From NCBI RefSeq assembly GCF_019578655.1, contig NC_063265.1, positions 248,001 through 312,000 of the forward strand: a DNA stretch of 64,000 nucleotides, read 5' to 3'. Below, piece by piece: positions 35,545 to 46,886 of the stretch. A model generated the notes under the pieces. The model was not told where the DNA came from and ran no database searches. It worked only from the letters and a program-made list of their open reading frames with translations. The DNA is from Ricinus communis. Its lineage: Eukaryota; Streptophyta; Magnoliopsida; Malpighiales; Euphorbiaceae. A program made the translations under genes and the position numbers. Every line of letters starts with the position of its first letter. Within the stretch, counting starts at the first letter, position 1.

Positions 35545-36076
35545 TTTGCTAAATCTTTTTTGAAATTTTATTTTGGAAATTTAGAAGATGATGGCTTTTT
35601 GTAGAAATTCTCTTTGTTTTTAGGAGTTCTCCTATTTTTAAAAAAACGTTTGTTCTTAAAAGATTTAGAGAAATCTTCTTTGCATTTTTCTTTGCAGGTA
35701 GGGGAAGGTTCTATGGGATTATACTCAAACTGGTTGCAAAAACTACCTAATTCTTGCCTAGTCTTCTTCATTTCCCATTTGAGTTGTCTTTGGAGTTTAA
35801 GGTCATGGCAAATCTTCAATCCTTCTTTCTGGATAAGGCTAACTAATTCACCATAAATGTAGAAATCATAAGGGATCTAGCCATTATGAGCTTCTCTTAT
35901 GGTATTCCTAACTCTTTCACCTAGTATCTTAGGTAAACCAGCTAAGAATTTTTCTTTCCAAAAAGGTTGGTTTGAATCTTCCCTAAGCATGACTCTGGTC
36001 AGGAAAGTATCTTTATAAGCTTGGAAATTGCTAAGCTTTTTACAGGTTAGATTGCTAAGAAGCTCAGCATTCTTAT
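35545..36076 (-). pseudogene. coat protein, C-terminal part, of the endogenous pararetrovirus
   Basis: The segment between the retrotransposon junction (36081) and the zinc knuckle contains Lys/Arg-rich stretches and conserved aromatic positions (e.g. LGSFCNQFEYNP, 35819-35568). It continues the coat protein whose N-terminal part lies at 44391-44900. It is cut by the Athila-related insertion and by in-frame stops. Confidence 0.68.
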
Positions 36077-36081
36077 CTTTC

Positions 36082-37495
36082 TGATGGGTGCTACTCGTGT
36101 TAGCTACAATCTAAGGCAGTGTACCTATCGATGCAGTCTAGCACTAATGGCGAGTATCAAGGTCGTATTCCTCGGGAAAGTGAAAGCCCAGAGTTACTCC
36201 TTTGTTCTTTGTTATATTAGCCTAAAATTAGCGATAAATAATTTCTAAACTAACTAATAGCTACAAACTAAGTCCTAAGAGTGATTGATAAACGAAATAA
36301 TCAAGACAAGAAGACAAACCCAAAGGGAATCTAAACTAGTTGGCAATCAAACAAAAGATAAAGGATCGGTGAGTTTAATTATGCTACCCGTGGGCGAATT
36401 CTTAATTCGGTTTCTCTCGAGATAACCGAATTCCTAAACCTAATAACCTAAAGTTGGAATCTCTTCCTAACAATTGATTCTTAAATTAGCATTAAGCTTT
36501 AATCCGCCTCTATTAAGCTTTGTTAATTCTTAATCCGGCTAGTTAATTATCCTTATCTCTAAGCGATTATTAACCAGTTCTTGCTATTCAAAATTCCAAT
36601 TGCCAAACGAATTTCTCAATCTCATAAAGCAATCTAAACATCACAATTCACAACGTCTCATGAATAATGCATAATCTTATTAATCACCGAAAACAAGAAG
36701 AATACAAAACCAACTCAAACAATCCAACAATATAATATCAAGCCAACATAGTAAAGAAATCCCAATGGATTTAATCAATCTAGCTAATCATGTTCATTCT
36801 CAAAATATACAAGAATTCAATTACAACAATAAGCAAAGGTAGAGAAAACTCGATTACACCCTTGGATGAGAGTAAACAGCCCCAAATCCTTTTGCTCCAA
36901 TTGAATCGATTCTTGTTCCTCTTGCTCGATTTGAAAATCAATCAATGAACCTCGCCCAATCTTCGATCCTTCAAGGAAATCTGATTGAAACCTTGATCCA
37001 AGTCTCCTTTTCCCTTGGTTTCAGCTCAGAAAACCCTTAGGGAGAGAAAAATTAGGGTTTGGGACGTTCTAACCCTAGCCTCCCTTTTTTTCTCTCTTCG
37101 TTCTTTTAATTAATACCCCATGTCGCCTCCAACACGGCCATGTCCCTGGCCGTGTTACTCTCTGTGGTAGTGCTCCATAAGATCTACTTCTTCTTTGATG
37201 TCCAACACGGCCGTGTTGGTTCCCGTGTTGGTAACACGGCTGTGTTATGTTGGGAACACGGCCGGTGTTGAGACCAACACGGCCATGTTCGACTTCCTCA
37301 TGCTCGTGCCAGCTTGTTTGGCGACTTTGGCGTCCAATTATGCTCCAATTCTTTCCTTTTTCATTCTTTGACTTCTTTTAGACCTAATGCACACAAACAT
37401 ACACATAGGGTGAGTGTTGGTACTAATTTACATCCAAATATCCATAAAATTGATCTTAAAAACCCCATTTAGATGTGTGTATTTTACGCACATCA
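36082..37495 (-). repeat. 3' LTR of Athila-related copy 2
   Basis: 1414 bp, TGATGTGCG...CATCA on the minus strand. It carries paired AACACGGCC/GGCCGTGTT repeats (e.g. 37131-37156). It lacks a roughly 30-bp repeat present in the 5' LTR. Confidence 0.9.
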
Positions 37496-38959
37496 AATAA
37501 CCCCACATTTAGCTCATTGCTTGTCCTCAAGAAATCAAAAGTAAAATAAGAAAAATAAACCACTAAGGAACAATACTTAAACTGAAGACAAACTAGAAAG
37601 CTCTTGCACATATCCTTAACAAATGTAAGTCAAACAGAAAGAAACGAAGCAATCAATTCAAGTATCACAACCAAGATGCTATTGATTCATAAAATACTAT
37701 CTCAACAAAATTATTTAGAACTAACTCCTCACCAGATTCACTCTAAATCACTCAAAGTGTTTAAAGGGGTAGTGTTTAATCGCTCAATGCATCAACTACT
37801 GCCTTACTTACTATATGCTTGCTCTTAAATCCTACTCCTACCACTTATGGAGAGTCAACAACCATGTCAAGAGGTCTTTATAAGGGTTGTAATGGGGATT
37901 AGGTAGGGGTAGGTAAATTTAGTCAGAGTTGAACCTATGGTGTTCTGCAATGAAATACATGACATGCACACAAGCCACAAAAATTATAAGGGATAAACAA
38001 TGAACAGTAGTCCAAGGTGGGAAATAAGAATAAAGTCAAAATGTTTAGCTCACTTACTTTCTTTCTTTTCATCATCTTTCCCTCTTATTCTTCTATTTCT
38101 ATATTTTTCTTCTTTCTTTTTTTTTCTTTTTCTCTTTTTTTTTCATAAGGGAAGAACATTCACATAATAGAGTGAATTTCTTTTTGGATTGAAATAAGCT
38201 GCTACAAGATTCCAAAGCTATTCCCAAGACAAAAATTCCCAATAAAACAACTCATGTGCAAAATCATAACCCAAAGCATAATAAAACTAAGTGGTAATGG
38301 AATATGATACAAGAAATGGTGAAAGAAGGGGTTATCTACAGAATCAATAAACAAATGAAGGCTATTTGGCTAGAATGAAAACCTAAGTGCCTCTATCATA
38401 CCAAAGTATTAAACTCTCGTTATGGCCCTCATAAGCATTACCGAGCAAGTTCTAAAGGTAAAGACAGTAATCGACACTCTCAACAAGAAATAAATATAAG
38501 CATATAAAGTGTATGCTTACAATTGAGGCTTAATTTCTCACAAGTGTGCTTTTTGAGTAGGTCCAAACAAAAATCATCAAAACAGAATTAAATAAACCAA
38601 AGCAACTTAGTGCAAAACTCAAACTAATTATCTTACATTCTTCCGCAAGACTCAACACTATCGGTTTTACCCGATCACATGGACATAAACAGGATTTCAA
38701 AAGCAAGTCAACAACAAGAGCATCAAAACAAAGTGAAATTTTTTTAAAATTTTACAAAAAATTGCACAAAGAATAAACAAATAACTGAGATAGAATAAAT
38801 GAAATGCGATATATACACTAGAAAAGGATCTGAATTTCATATACAAAATAATAGAACATGAAAGCAAGTATATATTGATATCACCACCCCACACTTGAAG
38901 GACACACTGTCCTCAGTGTATAAAATATATGAAATGAAAAAGGAAAAAGAAACTATCGC
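37496..38959 (-). other. internal non-coding region of Athila-related copy 2
   Basis: AT-rich DNA between the 3' LTR and the second ORF. It has two short conserved blocks shared with copy 1: a segment near 37500-37540 (ccccac...gcttgtcctcaag) and one near 38885-38920 (ccccacacttgaag...cctcagtgt). They recur at 1315-1350 and 2783-2820. Confidence 0.6.
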
Positions 38960-40375
38960 CTGATTATGGCTCCGGGAGTGAAGAGAGGTGCATCGTATGA
39001 GGAGTGGGCTGCTCTATGAGGATCGAAAGTAGTGTCACATGCGGTGGTGGATCGATATGAGGCTCGTTAAATTTGTTGTGTTAAAGGGTGCTCGGTCGGA
39101 GAGGGAGGGCCGGTGGATCATCCGCTAGAGGGATGTCAAAATGGCTCGCTCTAGAACCCGTGGACAAGCGGTGCAAAGTCTGTAGTAAAAATATCATCAA
39201 ACATGTCATTGGCCATAGAGGCCTCTAACCTACCTCCCTGCTCAATCGGGGGCATAGCCTCGCCTCTCAGGCGAGCCATCGTCGCTCAACCTCGACAAAA
39301 GATCCCTGTTGAAAAGCCTTTTGTCGAATGAAATCACTGCCTCTGCCAACCTCTGCACTCTAAGCCGCAGCTCTCTAAACTCAATTGGGGAGACTCCTAA
39401 AACGGTGAAGAAGACCCGGAAGGTAGGCAGTGCGGAGGAAGACTTGATATCGGAAGAAGGTGGGACATCCCGTGTACCATGGGCTCGTGGGGCGGTCGCT
39501 CCTCGCGAGAACATTCCTCGGTCTATACTCGGTCTTAGTGGACCGCCTACGAGTCACCATCCCCATACTAACCATCTAAGGAAGTCCCAACGTTTAAATC
39601 ACCCCCAGCTCTGTCAAATGTGGTATCGTTTCCTCCAAAACTCCTAAGCTCCTAGCCGGTTGAGTAATGTAAGTCCCAAAATAGAAAAATACCTTCTTTG
39701 AGTTGTTGCGAGCTGTCGGCCAATAAATACCCCATGTCGTGGTGGTCTTTGGTGCATCTTTGTAAAGTATAAACAGTCCGGTACGGATAACTACACCACC
39801 GCTATCTCCCCCGTTGATGGTCCTAGCCAATGCATGCACCGCAATCCTCGCAAGTTAGGCGCCTTGGGTGGTGACACTGTATCCTCGGTGTCATCAAATC
39901 TCGGCCCACATCTGCGGATATGACACACCCGTAAACCTCTCCAACTGCATCCTCCTCAGTCCACAAGCTTAAGTGTACCCCAAACTGTTGTACACTCATC
40001 GTGAAAGTCTGCCTTGCTAGTCCGTCGCATCCGGTTGTTGGAAGTCCCGCAACTAGCTGCGGAAAGAAAGTCTGGCAAACTCCATAGTCAACTCCCTATA
40101 TGTTGGTTCAACAATGTCAAAGAAATGTTGAAATGTGGGCGTCTCAGATATCGGTGATTGCAAGTCCGATCTTGTGATCTATCCTCGCCCTTTCCCAAAT
40201 CTTTATGCCTCATCGATTGATATCTACCGCTCAAAGGTGGGCTGTCCTTGGAAAAGTAGGAATCGATGGCTGCGGTGGTCTAATTTGGCTGGTCGGTCGG
40301 TGGTGACGATCGAGAAGAAGAGGAACCATCGGTCGCCTCCTCTTGTAAACTCCCCGATCCTCGTCCGGTGGACAT
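38960..40375 (-). pseudogene. degraded second ORF of Athila-related copy 2 (plant transposon-protein-like)
   Basis: This stretch is much more GC-rich than its surroundings. From ATG 40375 (MSTGRGSGSLQEE) several frames carry protein-like sequence, including PTYREL, FTMSVQQFGVHLSLWTEEDA and ISADVGRDL. That pattern resembles the ORF1-type 'putative plant transposon protein' domain found in Athila-class elements. Stops and frameshifts are frequent. Assignment is by remembered family pattern only; the element's copy 1 lacks this region. Confidence 0.45.
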
Positions 40376-41470
40376 GGTACCTGAAAGAAAACTTTTAGTA
40401 CTAAGGATCAACAAAATTCACAGCGGCATAACGGCATAAAATGAACAAACCAAACGATTTAACTCGATAAAATTAAACTGCTCAATGTCCTGCAAAGAAA
40501 ATTTAATCCACAACACTGCCAAGCAATGCTAACCAATTAAATTTGCAATTCATCCATATGGAGTTTACTTCGCCATAATCCATCACAAGGCAAACCAACA
40601 TGCTAATATAAAATAGACACAAACAGAGTCGACTATCTATGATAGAGCGTATTGTTTAGCGGCCGACAATAATAATAAAGAGAAAAATAAGGAATTAATC
40701 ACAATCGTAAATAATGGTAGAAAAGAAAAATAGAAAATATGAGCAAGTTAAGTATATAAACTACATTAAAGAAAATAAAAGAAATTCAAGCACAAATATG
40801 AATGTAAATGCATGCACCAAATAATAAAATAAGGAAATAAACAAAAAAAAATTGAAACACAAAATTCGAACACAAAGAAAACATAAATTCGAACTAATAT
40901 CAAAATAAAATAATGGAAAACAAAGTTGGAGGGTACTTACTTGACAAACGCAATATCCAAAGCCTTTGAGATGAGAAATAAGAAGTCAGAGAGTAAGAGA
41001 GGAGATAATTGCCAAAATAAGAGGAGAGCAAAATTTTTTTAAGATTTTGAATGAAGTGGTATATATAGGCAGTGTGCGGAACACGCCCATGTTCGCCAAC
41101 AGGGGACGTGTTCATGAACACGGTCATGATATCGGGCCGTGTTAAGTGAATTAAAACGTGCTGACTTACCACTTCTGAGAACACGCCCGTGTTACGGACA
41201 CGGTCTTGGACACGGGAACGTGTTGTGGACACGGCAGGGCATAAATTCCGGTGTTAGCTTCTATGAACGTGTTCATCTTTGTTTGATTTTCTTCAATTAG
41301 AACACGGGCCGTGTTAATGAACACGGTCTTGAACACGCCCGTGTCGATCTCCAGATAATGCAAAAGTTGCGATTCTCAGCACTTTCTCATTCTTTCTCAC
41401 CTGCAAAACTAATAAGTCCTTAACTCATACACTCAACATAAATAAAACTTAACAAAAACCAACTATAAAA
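40376..41470 (-). other. internal region of copy 2 with a CACGGCC/GGCCGTG array
   Basis: AT-rich DNA to about 41040, a TATATATA box-like word at about 41061, then 41078-41345 with at least eight AACACG/CGTGTT words arranged as inverted repeats like those in the LTR U3 regions. This may be a remnant of another LTR nested inside. Confidence 0.5.
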
Positions 41471-41475
41471 CCTAA

Positions 41476-42760
41476 TCAACTAAGTTCACAATGCAAGGGT
41501 AAAGTATTCAAATTGAAAAATAGAATTTGGGGTGCCTCCCAAAAGCGCTTCTTTTTGATATGATGAGTCTTCTTAGCTGGACTCATGGTGAAAAGTAAAC
41601 GGTGGGGATTGACGACCATCCATCCTTCTTCCAAGCAAATGGCTTCAAGTATCCACTTAAAGGGATAATCGTCGACTTCCTCTTCCTGACTATCAAGCAA
41701 GCTGCTAGTATGATGGGCAAGACTCGCTCCTCGTATAATTGCACATAGTCATGATGCTCTAGGGGCTCTTCCAATTTGAAAGCTGGAGTTTCACCAATTG
41801 GAAGGATCGATGGTTGGGCAATCTCTTCAGGAGTGTCGATGGTTTTCTTCAGTCCCTGGCTTGGTTCACTTGCTAGAAGAAACTCGAGCTCCTCCAATAC
41901 TTCTTCATTGGATAACTCGTGCTCATCTTCCATCATCAAAGGGACTTGTGGAAAATCTACCAACAATTCCTCTAACTGCAACTCAGCATCATTAACTGTA
42001 CATTCCTGTTCATAGTCTTTCAGAGGAATTATGTTCGCCTCTTCCTTTTCTGGTTCCATCTCCATGTTCAAGAAATCGTCCTGCACAGAAGCATCATCGT
42101 CAAACATAGTAGATAAACCAGAAAAATTCTCACCTGAACGCAAAGTGATGGCGCTCAAATGCTCCTCGGATTCAGTAGCGTTTAATGGAGTTCCCAATTG
42201 CTCTTCAGCTAGTAACTTGAAGATTAAGCCTACTTGATGCTCTATGTTGTTAATCGAGGCTTGTTGATCTTCAAGTATCCTCTCTGTTTGTTGGAATCTA
42301 TCATCAAGACTTGTAATGAACCTCATCATCAGCTTCTCCGACACTAACTCTTCATCTTGAGTTGAAGGTGCAAGATTAGACTGCTGATGTGGTTGCTGAG
42401 ATTCTGGTGGTTCTGGGCCATCTAAGCTCCGTCCATAGGGTGAATGAGTCCTCCACTCTTGATTATAGGTGCTTCTATATGAGTCATTTGGCCAATTGCC
42501 CGTATAATTCACCTGTTCACAGTTATAAGAATAAGGAGTAAAATCACTGCACAATGGACAATCATTACTCAAATGTAATCCACAACAAAATTCACAAAAA
42601 ACTAGATGAAAGGATAGGAGTGGAAAGTTGATCTGTAGCCCTACAAAATGATTCCACTCGAGCTTCTAAAGATGCACGGGTATCCCAATTTTTAGCACTC
42701 TCTTGGTTCCTAATCCCATTTTCCAATGCGTCATACAAAGAGTTTGAGTTTAGCATTGAA
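41476..42760 (-). CDS. gag-like protein of Athila-related copy 2
   Basis: The N-terminal segment from ATG about 42755 (MLNSNSLYDALENGI) ends in a frame change near 42600. The main open frame 42572-41583 encodes 329 residues: NDCPLCSDF, a linker, a predicted coiled coil (RFITSLDDRFQQTERILE, NNIEHQVGLIFKLL), then an acidic Glu-rich region and the end VLPIILAACLIVRKRKS. That last segment resembles the start of Athila pol. The order suggests a gag core fused to the pol margin after deletion of the rest. It is nearly intact and highly similar to copy 1 over the acidic region. The role, RNA packaging or none, is unknown. Confidence 0.55.
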
Positions 42761-42917
42761 CCTCTTTATCATTCACTATCTGAATCATAAACTTACACTA
42801 AATAAATATGTACAAATAAAATAAAATAAATAAATAAAAAAAATCATAAAATAATAAGAAAGAGAAAAAAAAAGGCTAAATTAACAAATAGCAAATTTCA
42901 CTCTAGTTTTCAAACAT

Positions 42918-42935
42918 TCCCCGGCAACGGCGCCA
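42918..42935 (-). other. primer-binding site of Athila-related copy 2
   Basis: TGGCGCCGTTGCCGGGGA, identical to copies 1 and 3, six bases inside the LTR. Confidence 0.88.
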
Positions 42936-42941
42936 AAAACT

Positions 42942-44385
42942 TGATAGGTGCTACTCGTGTTAGCTACAATCTAAGGCAGTGTACCTATCGATGCAGTCTA
43001 GCACTAATGGCGAGTATCAAGGTCGTATTTCTCGGGAAAGTGAAAGCCTAGAGTTACTCCTTTGTTCTTTGTTATATTAACCTAAAATTAGCGATAAATA
43101 ATTTCTAAACTAACTAATAGCTACAAACTAAGTCCTAAGAGAGATGCAAGAGTGATTGATAAACGAAATAATCAAGACAAGAAGACAAACCCAAAGGGAA
43201 TCTAAACTAGTTGGCAATCAAACAAAAGATAAAGGATCGGTGAGTCTAATTATGCTACTCGTGGACGAATTCTTAACCGAATTCGGTTTCTCTCTCGAGA
43301 TAACCGAATTCCTAAACCTAATAACCTAAAGTTGGAATCTCTTCCTAACGATTGATTCTTAAATTAGTATTAAGTTTTAATCCGCCTCTATTAAGCTTTG
43401 TTAATTCTTAATCCGGTTAGTTAATTATCCTTATCTCTAAGCGATTATTAACCAGTTCTTGCTATTCAAAATTCTAATTGCCAAACGGATTTCTCAATCT
43501 CATAAAGCAATCTAAACATCACAATTCACAACGTCTCATGAATAATACATAATCTTATTAATACTGAAAATAAGAAGAATACAAAATCAACTCAAACAAT
43601 CCATCAATATAATATCAAGCCAACATAGTAAAGAAATCCCAATGGATTTAATCAATCTAGTTAATCATGTTCATTCTCAAAATATACAAGAATTCAATTA
43701 CAACAATAAGCAAAGGTAGAGAAAACCCGATTACACCCTTGGATGAGAGTAAACAGCCCCAAATCCTTTTGCTCCAATTGAATCGATTCTTGTTTCTCTT
43801 GCTCGATTTGAAAATCAATCAACGAACCTCGCCCAATCTTCGATCCTTCAAGGAAATCTAATTGAAACCTTGATCCAAGTCTCTTTTTCCCTCGGTTTCA
43901 GCTCAGAAAACCCTTAGGGAGAGAAAAATTAGGGTTTGGGACGTTCTAACCCTAGCCTCCCTTTTTTTTCTCTCTTTGTTCTTTTAATTAATACCCCATG
44001 TTGCCTCCAACACGGCCGTGTCCCTAGCCGTGTTAAGGACACGGGCTGGTGTTCTTGGCCGTGTTACTCTTTGTGGCCGTGCTCCATAAGATCTACTTCT
44101 TCTTTGATGTCCAACATGGCCTGTGTTTGTGACCGTGTTGGGAACACGGCCAGTGTTGAGACCAACACGACCATGTTCTGCTTCCTCATGCTCGTACTTA
44201 GCTTGTTTCAGTAGCTTTGATGTCCAATTATGCTCCAATTCTTTCCTTTCTCATTCTTTGACTTCTTTTAGACCTAATGCACATAAACATATGCATAGGG
44301 TGAGTGTTGGTACCAATTTACATCCAAATATCCATAAAATCGATCTTAAAAACCCCATTTAGATGAGTGTATTTTACGCACATCA
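42942..44385 (-). repeat. 5' LTR of Athila-related copy 2
   Basis: 1444 bp, paired with 36082-37495. It has an extra CACGGG/GGCCGTG segment (about 44036-44066) missing from the 3' LTR. Confidence 0.9.
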
Positions 44386-44390
44386 CTTTC

Positions 44391-44900
44391 AGAAGAGAAG
44401 GGTCTCCTATGAAGTGGAGAAAAATCGTCAAGATTAAGGTTGACACAACATCCTCAATAGGATTTCCTAACTCATCTAAGATGGGGGTCCCTTCTATGGT
44501 GGTTTGGATGGCACCTAGGATTTGGAGCTGTTGTACTTGTGTGAGATGGTAATCCCATCATCCTTTAAGCTGGCCAGAAAATCCAGCTATAAGGAGCTCA
44601 GTAATAGCTCTATCAGAGATATTGCTTTGGGTTTTATAAGCATTGGCTGCCATGGTCATCTGTTGTAAGAGACCAAGGATGTTGTATTCTAACATTCCAT
44701 CTATATTCCATTCATAGATAGAAGAGGCATTGAACCTGGATTGGGTAAGGATATTATTTATATTTTCTATTCCTAGATCTGGAGTAGTATTCCTAGAAGT
44801 ATGCCAGGTCAATCTAGGGGCTTGCCATCCCAATCTGTTAATGTTGGAAGGTTTTTCAATGACACTTTCAAGCTCTGAATCATTAGATTCATCGCATTGG
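44391..44900 (-). pseudogene. coat protein, N-terminal part, of the endogenous pararetrovirus
   Basis: The open frame 44833-44558 includes YEWNIDGM, EYNILGLLQQMTM and ANAYKTQ, a pattern characteristic of caulimovirid coat proteins, followed by more coat sequence up to the retrotransposon junction. The coat protein assembles the virion shell. Here it is separated from its C-terminal part by 8.3 kb and carries in-frame stops upstream. Confidence 0.8.
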
Positions 44901-46050
44901 GCTTGATCTATAGCACTGATATTCCTACTGCTTTGAGGAGTATCCGGTACTAGGTTTTTGGAGGACTCAGAAGTGGCTAATTTGCTAAGCTGTTCCCTGA
45001 CTGCTCTAGCAAACTCAGTTTACTTCTGAAATTGATCTTGGCTAGGCATTGAGATTTGGTAGGGTTTGAAGACTGGATTTTTAAGCTTTTCTGATTGGCT
45101 TATCTCTCTTGGATGATCAGTGTTGGGGGATTGGAGAGGTAAAGACTGTAGGAGGTTTTTGGATCTGGCTTTCTATCCTAACAAGCTGCTTCCCTATTGT
45201 GTTAAGATAGGTATTCGAGAAATTGTTCTGCTGAACAATATTCTTGACATTTTTCTCAAGCTCTTCTCCTACTAATTTGTAAGGTGCAGCCTCTATTTCG
45301 TTCTCTCCATAAGGAATGGTTATTTTCCTAAGGGGAGGATGTTCAGACTGGATGGTTTGGTTTTCCCCGACCTTCCACTCTAGAGTCTTGTTCCTTACAG
45401 TAAAAGGACTAATAAGTTTTTCTTTGAAAGGATAAAGAATACTATTTTCTTTGTAATAAATCTGAAACCAATCAAAAAATTTGATTTGGATCTTGTTTTG
45501 TATGCAAAATTGTTAGTATCTTTCATGAATACTGTCCTTTTCTTGTAAAAAAATATTTAAAAAACCAAAGTTTTTTAGAATGGTTTTTCTTTGAATAGAA
45601 ATCTTCATGTAAAAGCTTTTTATTGATTTGAAAATCTTTTGAAATCATGTTGATTTCTGCTTCTAGATTTTGCATTATTGTAGATGGTGATGGTGAAGAG
45701 GGGGTAGAGACGGTCTCTATATCATCATTTTTCTTTGATTCATTGTATACGAGCCTAGGGATATTGCTTTGGTAATCAACATTCTGTAATATAGTGTTTG
45801 AATTTGGTATATCAGATGTTGAAAATCTTGGTTGTGTTTGTGATGGAGTTGGTTCTTTGTAAGGGGCATAAATAACAGAAGGTATTTTTGATACCCTTCC
45901 AATATCTATGGTCGATGTTGAATAGTCATCATCAGAAAATCTAGAAGAGGTTGATTTCCTGTTGAATGTAAGTTTTACTTTTCCATCTGGAAATTGGGTT
46001 ATGTTTCTGAGATTTGTATTTGGCTCTGTTTGCTTTGGTGATTCAGGTTG
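44901..46050 (-). pseudogene. linker region of viral ORF1 between movement and coat proteins
   Basis: Low-complexity Ser/Asn/Pro-rich sequence (open piece 45902-45717 and neighbours) with numerous stops nearer the coat protein. In this virus group the stretch is poorly conserved and probably disordered. Confidence 0.6.
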
Positions 46051-46793
46051 AGTTGCGCCTTCAAGGATCCATTCTTCTGGAAGAGTGATATCTTTCCATT
46101 GAATGGTTTTTGGAATAGTTGCATTGGATTTGGAAAGATTTGTTTGGAGAAATAATGTTTCTTCTTTTGGTTAGTGGAGCTTGTGTTTCGAACCAAAAGT
46201 AGAAATCATGGCTTTGTAATGTATTTTAAAAATCAATGCTATCGGAATAGATCCTTCAAGCATTTTGTAATTATGTGTCTTTATTTGAAGAACCTCTTTA
46301 AAATATTTTTATCATTTAAAAAAATTGTAATGTTTGGAAAACAATTGAAAGAAATTGGTCCTTTATTAAGGCTTGACTCAACAGTACCTAATAAAAAACA
46401 TAAAAATTTATAAACCTAGCATCTCTAAAGACTGCTAAGATGGAAGTATCTAAACCTTCTCTGGTAAGGGGCTTTATTTCTACTTGGACAAGGCCTATAT
46501 GAATGTACTTAGTCTTTTTATTTATGCTTCTAGAGGGTCTTTGGATTCAAAAGATAAATTTCTTCAAAAAGCTTTGAAATTTAAATATCTCTTTCTTGAG
46601 TTTTGATAGTAAAATCAGTTTTGAAGAGAGGAAACTTTGAAAACTCATAGATTTACTTTTTTTGAACCTTGGGTATTTCCCAATCATTAATATGCTTTGA
46701 AAAATCTTCAATAGTGATTTTCTCACTATTTACTAAACCTTTAGACCTTGAAGACTCAAAGGTAGAAGAGTTTGAGAAAGAAGAAGATCTACA

Positions 46794-46798
<5 letters not shown>
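46050..46798 (-). pseudogene. movement protein of the endogenous pararetrovirus
   Basis: Protein-like sequence typical of the 30K movement-protein superfamily is read in shifting frames: GLVQVEIKPLTREGLDTS and LAVFRDARF near 46395-46500, and IPIALIFKIHYKAM near 46205-46245. These proteins move virus between cells through plasmodesmata. The N-terminal part runs to the TA microsatellite, and stops and frameshifts inactivate it. Confidence 0.72.

Positions 46799-46880
<82 letters not shown>
46799..46880. repeat. (TA)n microsatellite, about 41 units, at the viral junction
   Basis: A pure TA run, followed by CACACA, directly abuts the viral ORF1 sequence. Open frames across it consist of alternating Ile-Tyr codons and are artefacts. 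Confidence 0.97.

Positions 46881-46886
<6 letters not shown>

Larger units (their letters stand above)
30900..36081 (-). mobile_element. endogenous caulimovirid (florendovirus/petuvirus-like), promoter-proximal block
   Basis: Minus-strand viral DNA holding, in coding order, the coat protein C-terminal part, CCHC-like knuckle, aspartic protease, RT, RNase H, a second ORF and an intergenic region with TATA box and polyadenylation signal. It is contiguous with 44386-46798 apart from the retrotransposon between. Together the blocks total about 7.6 kb, near a full genome for this virus group. No integrase is present, as expected for a virus of Caulimoviridae captured by the host. Many stops and frameshifts show it is an old, defective copy. 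Confidence 0.88.
36077..44390 (-). mobile_element. Athila-related non-autonomous LTR retrotransposon, copy 2, inserted in viral DNA
   Basis: A complete element of 8304 bp (36082-44385) is flanked by 5-bp CTTTC duplications (36077-36081 and 44386-44390). On the minus strand: 5' LTR 44385-42942, primer site 42935-42918 (TGGCGCCGTTGCCGGGGA), gag-like ORF about 42760-41476, an unexplained CACGGCC-rich AT/GC region (about 41345-41070), a degraded second ORF (40375 to about 38960), then 3' LTR 37495-36082. No RT, RNase H or integrase is visible, so movement would need enzymes from a relative. The clean duplication and similar LTRs show it inserted after the virus integrated. Confidence 0.92.
44386..46798 (-). 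mobile_element. endogenous caulimovirid, movement/coat protein block
   Basis: Continuation of the viral DNA of 30900-36081. Coding order on the minus strand is movement protein, variable linker and coat protein N-terminal half, exactly what should precede the knuckle-protease-RT block. The right end stops at the (TA)n tract. No primer-binding site for tRNA-Met is visible at either end, so the leader and the ORF1 start appear to be lost at the linearisation point. Confidence 0.86.

Noticed and set aside
30900..36081. Minus-strand RT block as a Ty3/gypsy element
   Set aside because: No LTRs or integrase; coat and movement protein sequences and a TATA-containing intergenic region point to a caulimovirid.
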